NCBI GenBank assembly: GCA_035300505.1
Contig: DATGVJ010000233.1
Span: 1-17,730 of the forward strand
DNA length: 17,730 nucleotides
DNA from: VAZQ01 sp035300505
Lineage (GTDB): Bacteria > Pseudomonadota > Alphaproteobacteria > Rhizobiales > Xanthobacteraceae
Direction: 5' to 3'
In this document: one piece after another, positions 10,926 through 16,406 of the stretch
Position numbering within the stretch: position 1 is the stretch's first letter
How the letters are laid out: every line of letters starts with the position of its first letter
Notes under the pieces: generated by a model
The model's database searches: none
What the model saw: only the letters and a program-made list of their open reading frames with translations
Told to the model about the DNA's origin: nothing
Made by a program: the position numbers and the translations under genes

Positions 10926-10985
10926 CCCTCACCCGACCGCTTCGCGAAGAGCGAAGCGGTCGACCTCTCCCACAGGGGGAGAGGT
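10926..10985. repeat. Interspersed double-hairpin repeat (copy 2), possible bidirectional terminator
   Basis: After a cccctcacccg leader come two perfect stem-loops in a row. The first has an 11-bp stem (10935-10945 with 10951-10961, loop gaaga). The second has a 9-bp stem acctctccc / gggagaggt (10963-10971 with 10977-10985). It lies between the convergent marR and polysaccharide deacetylase genes, so it may stop transcription from both sides. It belongs to the same repeat family as 7576, 14778 and 14871 but carries an additional GCTTCGC hairpin. Confidence 0.75.
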
Positions 10986-11030
10986 GAAGCAAGGGGAGGG
11001 ATGAAGAGCGCGGCATGACACCAAACCAGC

Positions 11031-12032
11031 TCACCCCGTCGTATTGGCGCGCAGGTAAGCGTCGATGATTTCGCCGCCGGTCGCAAACCAGACGCGCTCA
11101 TGCTTCTTCATTTCGTCGAGCGCGCGCGCCAGATACTTGATGCGCAACGGCTGGCCCGTGATCATCGGATGCAATGGAATGCCCATCACGCGCGGCTGCT
11201 TCGCGCTATCGGCAAGCAGCGTCTCGAACTGATCCATCACGGAGCGGAAATATTGCTCGCCCGTATAACCTTTGCGGATATAGAGCGGGATATCGTTGAT
11301 CTCCATGCAATAGGGGATCGCCGTCATCTTGCCGCTCTTGACCTTCATCGGAATGGGCTGGTCGTCGTTGTTCCAATCGCCGCAATAGACGACGCCTTCT
11401 TCGGCGAGAATGTCGAGCGTGTTGTAGGTCTGCGTCAAGCCTGACCCCAGCCAGCCGCGCGGCTTCTTGCCGCCGGCCTGTTCGATCGTCTTCAACACAT
11501 GGCGGATGACTTCGCGCTCCTTGTCCGGGGCCAAGCCGGCAAGGCTCTCGCTGTTGGTCGTACCATGTCCCATGAATTCCCAGCCGCGCTTGTTCATTTC
11601 CTCGATCGCCTTGGGATAGGTCTCGCAGACTTGCGAATTCAAGGCGATGCTCGCCTTGACACCTGCCGCATCGAGCACGTCGGCAATACGCCAGAGTCCG
11701 ACGCGCATGCCGTATTCGCGCCAAGCGTAGTTGATCACGTCCGGTACGCGGTTGGACGGATTGGGTGACACGCCGGTGCCGGCAGGAGAATCGTAGTGCC
11801 ACACCTCCACATTGGGCGCGATCCACACGGCGAGCGTCTTGTTGCCCGGCCACAGGAATGGCTTGCGTTCGAAGATGAACGTATCGTCGTAACGGTTCGA
11901 CCGGCGCATCGGACCAAAGGTCTGGGCCGCAAGCGGGCCCATGCCGGACGCCAGGAGCCCGGCCGCTCCTGCCAATACCAACCCCTTCTTGATGAAATCC
12001 CTGCGATCGTCAGGCGATGGCATATCGGGCAT
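11031..12032 (-). CDS. Tat-exported polysaccharide deacetylase family protein (PuuE-like)
   Basis: 333-residue protein of the CE4/NodB-like superfamily, closest in style to the PuuE-like (allantoinase/deacetylase) branch. The N terminus has a Tat signal: DRRDFIKKG at 9-17, a hydrophobic stretch 18-36, probable cleavage near LAAQ. The barrel follows, with LAVWIAPNVEVWHYD (about 67-81), YGMRVGLWRIADVLD (107-121), WEFMGHGTTNSE (151-162) and PLHPMITGQPLRI near the C terminus. The classical metal motif TFDDG is absent, and H156 is followed by TTN rather than the usual H-x-x-x-H, so metal-dependent deacetylation is doubtful; some PuuE relatives act without metal. Start ATG 12032 has GAGGAG about 7 bp upstream. 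It stands apart from its neighbours, with a hairpin repeat behind it and an inverted repeat in front. Substrate unknown: amide hydrolysis in the periplasm is a reasonable inference. Confidence 0.9.
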   Translation of the reverse strand: MPDMPSPDDRRDFIKKGLVLAGAAGLLASGMGPLAAQTFGPMRRSNRYDDTFIFERKPFLWPGNKTLAVWIAPNVEVWHYDSPAGTGVSPNPSNRVPDVINYAWREYGMRVGLWRIADVLDAAGVKASIALNSQVCETYPKAIEEMNKRGWEFMGHGTTNSESLAGLAPDKEREVIRHVLKTIEQAGGKKPRGWLGSGLTQTYNTLDILAEEGVVYCGDWNNDDQPIPMKVKSGKMTAIPYCMEINDIPLYIRKGYTGEQYFRSVMDQFETLLADSAKQPRVMGIPLHPMITGQPLRIKYLARALDEMKKHERVWFATGGEIIDAYLRANTTG

Positions 12033-12117
12033 GTTGCACTCCTCGTCGTTGGTGCGCCGTTTCGCGCATGCGGTTTTGGAGGCGCGATTGTAGCACAGGT
12101 TCGGCGGCAAAGGCCGC

Positions 12118-12192
12118 GGCGCAATACGCCATAGCGCCACGTGAGACCGCGCCGAAACCGATCGTTCGAGCCGGCGCTATGGCTATTGCGCC
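12118..12192. repeat. Near-perfect 20-21 bp inverted repeat (long stem-loop)
   Basis: The left arm is 12118-12138 (ggcgcaatacgccatagcgc plus c). The right arm is 12173-12192; its reverse complement, ggcgcaatagccatagcgcc, differs by a single extra base. The loop is 34 nt. It lies in the 187-bp gap between a small hypothetical gene (ends 12220) and the deacetylase start (12032), both on the minus strand. There is no T-tract, so it is not a classical terminator. It could be a small palindromic mobile repeat, a processing site or an attenuator. Confidence 0.85.
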
Positions 12193-12219
12193 CTACACGG
12201 TTCCAGCGCCTCAACGTCG

Positions 12220-12456
12220 CTAATGCCGCGCGCTCGACTCTCCGGGCTCCGCGACACCGCTCTTTTCCAAAAACGCATGCCCCAGATTGGCCAGCGCGTC
12301 CGCCATGAGCTTGGCCTGGTCGGGCTCCGGTGCAAGCAGGATCAAGTCGGCGAGGCTCTCGACGATGCGCGCCGCAAGGTCGGCAAGATCGGGGTTGGTG
12401 CCCTCAAGATGCTTTTGCACGAGATCGTTGATGTCGCAGTGCAGGCAATCGGACAT
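12220..12456 (-). CDS. Small conserved-type hypothetical protein (78 aa)
   Basis: 78 residues beginning MSDCLHCDINDLVQKHLEG, with an N-terminal C-x-x-C pair (Cys4 and Cys7) beside a histidine, then a largely helical acidic/leucine-rich body (LADLAARIVESLADLILLAPEPDQAKLMADALANLG). Start ATG 12456 has GAGGT 6 bp upstream, and coding quality drops upstream of it even though the frame remains open to 12828 across the next gene. I know similar short proteins only as hypothetical ones in related alphaproteobacteria; no function is claimed. It follows the BrnA-like gene by 31 bp and is probably cotranscribed with it. Confidence 0.7.
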   Translation of the reverse strand: MSDCLHCDINDLVQKHLEGTNPDLADLAARIVESLADLILLAPEPDQAKLMADALANLGHAFLEKSGVAEPGESSARH

Positions 12457-12487
12457 TTCGTACCTCGCGTACAACAAAAAGTAATGA

Positions 12488-12748
12488 TCACTTCCCTGCC
12501 GCTTTGCGCAGAGCCGCGTTGATCCGCTCCTGCCAACCGGGACCGCTCTCCTGAAAGAAATCAAGGACGTCGCGATCGATGCGCAGCGACACCATCTCTT
12601 TCGCCGGCGGTACCGACGAGGTCGCCGACGCAGATCCCTTGGCGGGTCCCTTGAACGCATCCCCCAACGGCTTCGTCGTCGCGGCTTTGAATGCCGCCTC
12701 CGCCTGCGACCGCGGATCAGTGGGGCGTCTTGGTCTATCGGCAGCCAC
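12488..12748 (-). CDS. BrnA-type antitoxin family protein, no toxin partner
   Basis: 86 residues. The C-terminal half (about 50-86) matches the BrnA antitoxin pattern: KEMVSLRIDRDVLDFFQESG followed by PGWQERINAALRKAAGK, a short strand then two helices that form a ribbon-helix-helix dimer binding DNA. The N-terminal half is low-complexity and Ala/Lys-rich. BrnA normally neutralises the ribonuclease BrnT encoded just upstream, but no BrnT-like frame is present here; the upstream gene is a lysine/alanine-rich hypothetical. It is therefore an orphan, perhaps acting as a stand-alone regulator. The start is GTG 12748, supported by GGAGG (12754-12758) 5 bp upstream. That ribosome site sits in a duplicated 13-bp unit. 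Confidence 0.8.
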   Translation of the reverse strand: MAADRPRRPTDPRSQAEAAFKAATTKPLGDAFKGPAKGSASATSSVPPAKEMVSLRIDRDVLDFFQESGPGWQERINAALRKAAGK

Positions 12749-12751
12749 TCA

Positions 12752-12777
12752 TGCCTCCAACATCTGCCTCCAACATC
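12752..12777. repeat. 13-bp tandem duplication carrying the ribosome-binding site of the BrnA-like gene
   Basis: Two exact copies of tgcctccaacatc (12752-12764, 12765-12777). On the minus strand each copy contains GGAGG, so two Shine-Dalgarno sequences are in series. The nearer serves GTG 12748. The farther precedes an ATG (12763) that opens a four-codon frame (MLEA) ending in TGA immediately before the GTG. Confidence 0.9.
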
Positions 12778-12788
12778 AGCCGCGCCCG

Positions 12789-13094
12789 TCAGCTCTTCCG
12801 GCCTGAGTCTTTTTGACCATCCAGCCATTCCGACAGCGGCACGGCGGCTTTGGATGCGCCCTTGCCCTTGGGGGCGGCTTTGACCGATCTTCCGCCCTTT
12901 GACGCCGTTTTTGTGATCACGGCAGCTTGGGGCTGAGCAGCATCGCGCGCCAGCCGAAGCGCCTTCAGGCGTGCCATTTTTTCGCGTACCGCCTGGGCGG
13001 CTACTTCATAATCCGGTACGCCGGAGCGATTTCCCTCGCGCGCGGCCTTTTCCAACCGCGCCTCGCCCTGGGACCCCTTGGTGTCGTCAGCCAC
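12789..13094 (-). CDS. Lysine/alanine-rich hypothetical protein (101 aa)
   Basis: 101 residues with a helical, charged first half (EARLEKAAREGNRSGVPDYE, then AAQAVREKMARLKALRLARD) and a basic, low-complexity second half (GGRSVKAAPKGKGASKAA) ending WLDGQKDSGRKS. The basic Ala/Lys/Gly tail resembles nucleic-acid-binding or disordered tails, but no domain is recognised. GTG 13094 is chosen because GAGGAA lies 6 bp upstream. It is the first of three tightly spaced small minus-strand genes (gaps of about 40 and 31 bp), probably one operon with the BrnA-like gene. Function unknown. Confidence 0.7.
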   Translation of the reverse strand: MADDTKGSQGEARLEKAAREGNRSGVPDYEVAAQAVREKMARLKALRLARDAAQPQAAVITKTASKGGRSVKAAPKGKGASKAAVPLSEWLDGQKDSGRKS

Positions 13095-13389
13095 GTCGTT
13101 CCTCGCTTAATTCGCCATTCGGTACTGCTTTACAGAATTGGCGCGCGCCTGTCGAACCCCTCGTTTCCGAAAAACCCAACGCCACAGACCGCGAACCGAG
13201 ACGTTGCAGTGCCGGCGGCAGCAGCCCTGGTGGCGTGGCATCTTGATCCTGCGACCAACCCACAGCTGCACTTCGCCACTCTGGAAACCAGCGCCTTGAA
13301 CCAACGGCAGGACGCCGGGCGGCGCTCGCGCCTGACCACGTGCGACGAGCGTCTTGCCGATCTCGGCGTCATGGGTATCGGTTTGTGAG
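13095..13389. other. Gene-poor stretch, possible gene remnant
   Basis: About 295 bp between two minus-strand genes. A minus-strand frame runs through it (stop at 13107) with GC-rich third positions (segment THDAEIGKTLVARGQARAPP), but it overlaps the DUF427 gene at its 5' end, lacks a good start and resembles nothing I recognise. The presumed promoter for the three-gene cluster downstream must be at its low-coordinate end. No strong hairpin or repeat was seen. Confidence 0.3.
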
Positions 13390-13671
13390 TCAACCGACTT
13401 TAACGTCCTTCCAGAACCCGAAGCGATCTGCGGTTTCTTTCTTTGAGGCGAGCGGCACCTCGTAGGCCCAAGCCGCGCGCTCGTGCGAAACACCGTCGAT
13501 CAACACGTCGTAGAATTGGACGGTGTGCGGGCATCGCAGATCCGATGCGGTTTTCTCGGTCTTCCTGAGCAATTCGATTCGTACCGCTGCGTGCGGAAAA
13601 TAGATATATCCACTGTTTTCGACTACATCGTCGCTTTCGGCAATGACAAGGCCTTTCAACGTTGCCTTCAT
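13390..13671 (-). CDS. DUF427 domain-containing protein
   Basis: 93 residues, almost entirely a DUF427 domain: it opens MKATLKGLVIAESDDVVE, then GYIYFPHAAVRIELLRKTEK, CPHTVQFYDVLIDG, and AAWAYEVPLASKKETADRFGFWKDV at the end. DUF427 proteins are small beta-rich cytoplasmic proteins without an established biochemical role. ATG 13671 has GGAG 7 bp upstream; an in-frame ATG at 13683 is less well placed. It lies 72 bp downstream of the amidohydrolase gene on the same strand, so cotranscription is possible, although a GGGCCC hairpin stands between them. Confidence 0.9.
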   Translation of the reverse strand: MKATLKGLVIAESDDVVENSGYIYFPHAAVRIELLRKTEKTASDLRCPHTVQFYDVLIDGVSHERAAWAYEVPLASKKETADRFGFWKDVKVG

Positions 13672-13728
13672 GATGCACTCCATTGGTCCGATGGATACAT
13701 AGTCAACTGCCACCGATGCGCAAGAAGC

Positions 13729-13744
13729 GGGCCCTACAGGGCCC
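13729..13744. terminator. Short GC hairpin after the amidohydrolase gene
   Basis: GGGCCC-TACA-GGGCCC forms a perfect 6-bp stem directly at the amidohydrolase stop codon (TAG at 13746-13744). It is produced by a tandem duplication of about ten bases (gccctacagg twice, 13731-13750). There is no T-tract, so terminator activity is uncertain. Confidence 0.35.
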
Positions 13745-14667
13745 TACAGTTTGAGGAGCTTCGCCGCATTAGCGCCCATCACCTTGGCGTATTGCGCCGG
13801 CGTCATGCCGATCTGGCTCATCATGTCGAAACCCTTCTTCTTGAGCGGCACCATCGGTGGCGAGTCAGTGCCGAACAGAAAGTGGTCTTCGCCGATGGTC
13901 TTGAGACAACATTCGGCAGCCGGCGGCGCATAGCAGGCGGAATCGAAATACATCATCTTGAGATAATGACTCGGCGAATGCTTGATCAGCATCGGCTCAT
14001 AGGGCCCAAGAAAAACCGAGAAGTCGAGAAGTTCATAGGCATAGTCCATGCGGCCGATGACTTCGCAGATGCCGCCGCCCAAATGGCTGCCGACCAGTTT
14101 GAGCGTGGGAAACTGTTCGAAAATTCCGCGCACGATCAGCCGCGCCAATGACAGGCAATTGTCGGCCGGCCGCCCGATGCTCGATGCAAGGCGATAGTCC
14201 GCCATTGCCGGCGTGGTCGCATCGCCCGGATGGATGAAGACCGGAATGTTGAGATCGGTCACCAGTTTGAAGAATGGCCGCGCAACGTCCGCGTCCGGAT
14301 ACTGGCCCTTGTGACTGGAATTGATGATGACGGCGCGGGCGTCGTCATTTTTGACGGCGCGTTCGAGTTCTTTGAGGAATTCGTCACCCCCGCCCGGGAC
14401 GCAGGTCGCCATCGTGACGAACTTGTCGGGATGCTGGTCGCGGCAGTGTGCAAGATAACGATTGGAACTCTCGATCGCAGCAACCGTTTCCTTCACGGTC
14501 TCCATATGCCGGATGTAATGCACCGCATTGCTGATGACGGTGCGGTCGAGACCGATCAAGGCGTGAGCCGCGAGCGCGTTTTCGATCGTCATGGGCACCG
14601 GGGTAATCCACCACGGCGGCCGCGAGAATTTCGGATCGTTGATGTGAACATGCCAGTCGATCAGCAA
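13744..14667 (-). CDS. Amidohydrolase-2 / ACMSD-type metal-dependent hydrolase or decarboxylase
   Basis: 307-residue TIM-barrel protein of the amidohydrolase-2 family, which includes aminocarboxymuconate-semialdehyde decarboxylase and gamma-resorcylate decarboxylase as well as lactone hydrolases. All expected metal ligands are visible: H6 and H8 in DWHVHIND, H146 in FIHPGDA, H195 in GSHLGGG, and D268 in FGTDSP. No signal peptide, so it is cytoplasmic. The start is an unusual TTG at 14667, chosen because AGGAG lies 7 bp upstream and the family sequence begins right there with LIDWHVH. Nearby genes on the same strand are DUF427 (downstream) and, behind a repeat-filled gap, a Bug receptor. Whether it decarboxylates or hydrolyses cannot be decided from sequence. 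Confidence 0.92.
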   Translation of the reverse strand: MLIDWHVHINDPKFSRPPWWITPVPMTIENALAAHALIGLDRTVISNAVHYIRHMETVKETVAAIESSNRYLAHCRDQHPDKFVTMATCVPGGGDEFLKELERAVKNDDARAVIINSSHKGQYPDADVARPFFKLVTDLNIPVFIHPGDATTPAMADYRLASSIGRPADNCLSLARLIVRGIFEQFPTLKLVGSHLGGGICEVIGRMDYAYELLDFSVFLGPYEPMLIKHSPSHYLKMMYFDSACYAPPAAECCLKTIGEDHFLFGTDSPPMVPLKKKGFDMMSQIGMTPAQYAKVMGANAAKLLKL

Positions 14668-14938
14668 GTGAGTGCTCCTTTGCGGGAATTGAGGTTTGCG
14701 AATGTCAGAATTGGTAATTGTGGCATTCTGACCTTGGTTGTGTGAGCCGATGATCTAACAACATGCACGGTGTAGCTCCCTCTCCCTTTGGGAGAGGGCT
14801 GGGGTGAGGGGCCACGGTCTATGAATAGAGCTGGAACCGTCTCACCCAGATCCTCCGATGGGTCCTGAACCCCCTCACCCTAGCCCTCTCCCCGGAGGGG
14901 AGAGGGAATCAGACCGAGTTCGTTTCGCGTTCATCGGA
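14668..14938. other. Non-coding gap filled by a REPIN-like repeat pair
   Basis: About 270 bp without a gene, between two minus-strand genes. It holds the inverted hairpin pair at 14778-14906, and the amidohydrolase promoter must lie at its low-coordinate end. A weak leader is visible upstream of 14667, but no confident promoter was found. Confidence 0.5.
14778..14906. repeat. Inverted pair of hairpin repeats (REPIN-like element)
   Basis: Copy A (14778-14811) is a hairpin, ccctctccc-ttt-gggagaggg, followed by ctggggtgagggg. Copy B (14871-14906) is cccctcaccctag followed by a hairpin with a 10-bp stem (14884-14893 with 14897-14906, loop gga). B is nearly the reverse complement of A (14 of 15 bases in the inner arms), so the whole 129 bp can fold into one long cruciform. 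The 59-bp centre has smaller internal dyads (for example acggt...accgt). This is the layout of REP doublets/REPINs, non-autonomous elements moved by RAYT-type transposases. No such transposase gene is in the window. Confidence 0.85.
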
Positions 14939-15970
14939 TCACTTCGCCCCACCTAAAATCGCCCGCAAGCGCGCGACCGATTCCGGCGGCGTCGCGATGG
15001 TGCGATTGACCACCTCTTGCATTTCTTCGCCACGCGCCGGGATGATTTCGAATCCGCGCTTTTGAGCATCGGCGAGAAATTCCGGATCGGCCATCATGGC
15101 ATCAAACGCGCGGCGCAGAACTACTACACGGTCGACCGGCACACCAGGAGGCGCGATGACGTTCCAGCCGATGCTGGAATCCGAACTCATGAATTCCAGA
15201 ATGCGCCGACCTTCCTCATTGAGCGCAAGTTCGCTGGCCAAGGGCAGGTCGGGCATTTCGGGATGGCGCTTTAATCCCGTCTGGAATGGCACAACGATCC
15301 GCCCTTCGTTGAGCCAAGCGCCGCGCGTTGTTTTCACGGCTGTCCATGACGAGACGCGCGCGTCGGCCTCATTGCGCTCGATTGCCAAATCGACATCCGC
15401 AGCGCCGCGATAGCCGGTTACGATCTTGAACCTGGTGCCGGCGAGCGCATTGAGCAATGTCGGCGTGATAAAGCTGTCGGTCGTCGGGCCCCATGTGCCG
15501 GCCACGACCTCCAAGCGACGCAGGTCTTCGGCGTTCCGCACCCCCGTGCGGCTGGTCACGAACACAACGCCCGTATAGCTCGCCACCCGCCCGATCCAGC
15601 TGAAGCGCCGTGTATCATAACGCGCGTCCTGCGGATGCAGCATCTGGTTGATGGCAATGTCGCGCGGCAACATGCCAAGCTGCGTTCCATCTTGCGCGAT
15701 CTTGTCATGGAGGTTGAGCGTTCCGACCATTCCGCCGGCGCCCGGCATATACTGGATCGCGATCGTCGGGTTGCCGGGAATGTGCTTGGGCAGATGGGTT
15801 ATGACCAGGCGGCTGTACAAGTCGTAAGTCCCACCTGGTTCGTAGACCACGGTGAAACGCATCGGCTTGCCTTTGAAGAATTCGGCCGCGGGCTGTGCGC
15901 CGGCTCCGGCCGTAAAGCCAACGCTCACACAAACCACGAGAGCCGCTGCGAACCTGTTGCGCCCCGCCAT
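14939..15970 (-). CDS. Bug/TctC-like periplasmic solute-binding protein (third receptor)
   Basis: 343-residue receptor related to the one at 7667-8731. Sec-type signal peptide at 1-25 (hydrophobic AAALVVCVSVGFTAGAGAQP). The mature protein begins with KPMRFTVVYEPGGTYDLYSRL, where PGG..D is the ligand loop, then KHIPGNPTIAIQYMPGAGGM, FSWIGRVASYTG, IVTGYRGAADVDLAIER and FDAMMADPEFLADAQKRG near the end. Start ATG 15970 has AAGGA about 10 bp upstream. It is preceded by a divergent Fic module and followed by the REPIN-like repeat. No transporter membrane genes are nearby, so it must work with a TctAB pair elsewhere or as a sensor receptor. The ligand is unknown; carboxylates are usual for the family. 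Confidence 0.9.
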   Translation of the reverse strand: MAGRNRFAAALVVCVSVGFTAGAGAQPAAEFFKGKPMRFTVVYEPGGTYDLYSRLVITHLPKHIPGNPTIAIQYMPGAGGMVGTLNLHDKIAQDGTQLGMLPRDIAINQMLHPQDARYDTRRFSWIGRVASYTGVVFVTSRTGVRNAEDLRRLEVVAGTWGPTTDSFITPTLLNALAGTRFKIVTGYRGAADVDLAIERNEADARVSSWTAVKTTRGAWLNEGRIVVPFQTGLKRHPEMPDLPLASELALNEEGRRILEFMSSDSSIGWNVIAPPGVPVDRVVVLRRAFDAMMADPEFLADAQKRGFEIIPARGEEMQEVVNRTIATPPESVARLRAILGGAK

Positions 15971-16096
15971 GGTTTACTGTCCTTGCGCCGCAAAAGTATC
16001 CTTCGGAATGAAGCGGCCAGTCTCGGGCTATGGTAAGCTGCTTGCGGAATTGCCTAACGGGTGACGGGAGGGCGTGCATCTTGCCTGGATTTATGC

Positions 16097-16140
16097 TACA
16101 ATAACCCCACTTGAATCAAGGTCTTTGGCTGCCCCAAGAC
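16097..16140 (+). promoter_or_regulatory. Possible promoter/operator of the Fic toxin-antitoxin module
   Basis: An AT-rich island in GC-rich DNA contains the -10-like TACAAT (16097-16102). It is followed by an 11-bp palindrome CTTGAATCAAG (16110-16120) and an imperfect dyad gtctttgg...ccccaagac (16121-16140). No convincing -35 element sits at the right distance. Such dyads just after a -10 would suit an autoregulatory operator, but VbhA-type antitoxins are not known DNA-binding proteins, so this is tentative. Confidence 0.3.
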
Positions 16141-16160
16141 ACCTGCAAGAAGGCAGATAG

Positions 16161-16406
16161 ATGAACATCATTGCACCAAAGAAAATTGAAGCGGCGGCCA
16201 GCGTTGAGCTGCCGAAGAAAGAAACCGGGATCAGCGCGGAGGAACGCGCGCGCCGTAAAGCGGCCATTGATTATGCGCGTGGCAGTGTTCGCCTGGAAGG
16301 ATTTATTGTGTCTCCCTTCGCGGAAGATTTGAATCGCCGTTACATCGACGGCGAAATTTCAAGAGAGGAACTAACGGCCGCGATTCTGGCGCATTACAAC
16401 CGGTGA
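16161..16406 (+). CDS. VbhA-like antitoxin of a Fic toxin-antitoxin pair
   Basis: 81 residues. The body has the VbhA pattern: helix-forming ERARRKAAIDYARGSVRLEG then FIVSPFAEDLNRRYIDGEIS and REELTAAILAHYNR. The inhibitory motif (S/T)-x-x-x-E-(G/N) is present as S42-V-R-L-E46-G47. In this family Glu46 reaches into the Fic active site and blocks productive ATP binding, keeping the toxin silent. Start ATG 16161 has AAGAAGG 7 bp upstream. The stop overlaps the toxin start (GTGA at 16403-16406), so antitoxin is made before toxin on the same mRNA. The family call rests on the motif plus the adjacent Fic gene. Confidence 0.93.
   Translation: MNIIAPKKIEAAASVELPKKETGISAEERARRKAAIDYARGSVRLEGFIVSPFAEDLNRRYIDGEISREELTAAILAHYNR

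Noticed and set aside
12220..12828. A 202-residue version of the small hypothetical gene
   Set aside because: It would overlap the BrnA-like gene in another frame; the good ribosome site and natural sequence start are at 12456.
12749..13100. BrnT toxin upstream of the BrnA-like gene
   Set aside because: All frames were read; the only coherent one is the Lys/Ala-rich 101-residue protein, which lacks any BrnT-like sequence.
13107..13493. 128-residue minus-strand gene
   Set aside because: No recognised similarity, no ribosome site, and it overlaps the DUF427 gene; kept only as a possible remnant.
16081..16102. TTGCCT/TACAAT as a full promoter for the Fic module
   Set aside because: The spacer is only 10 bp, too short for a sigma-70 type promoter; only the -10-like element is kept as tentative.
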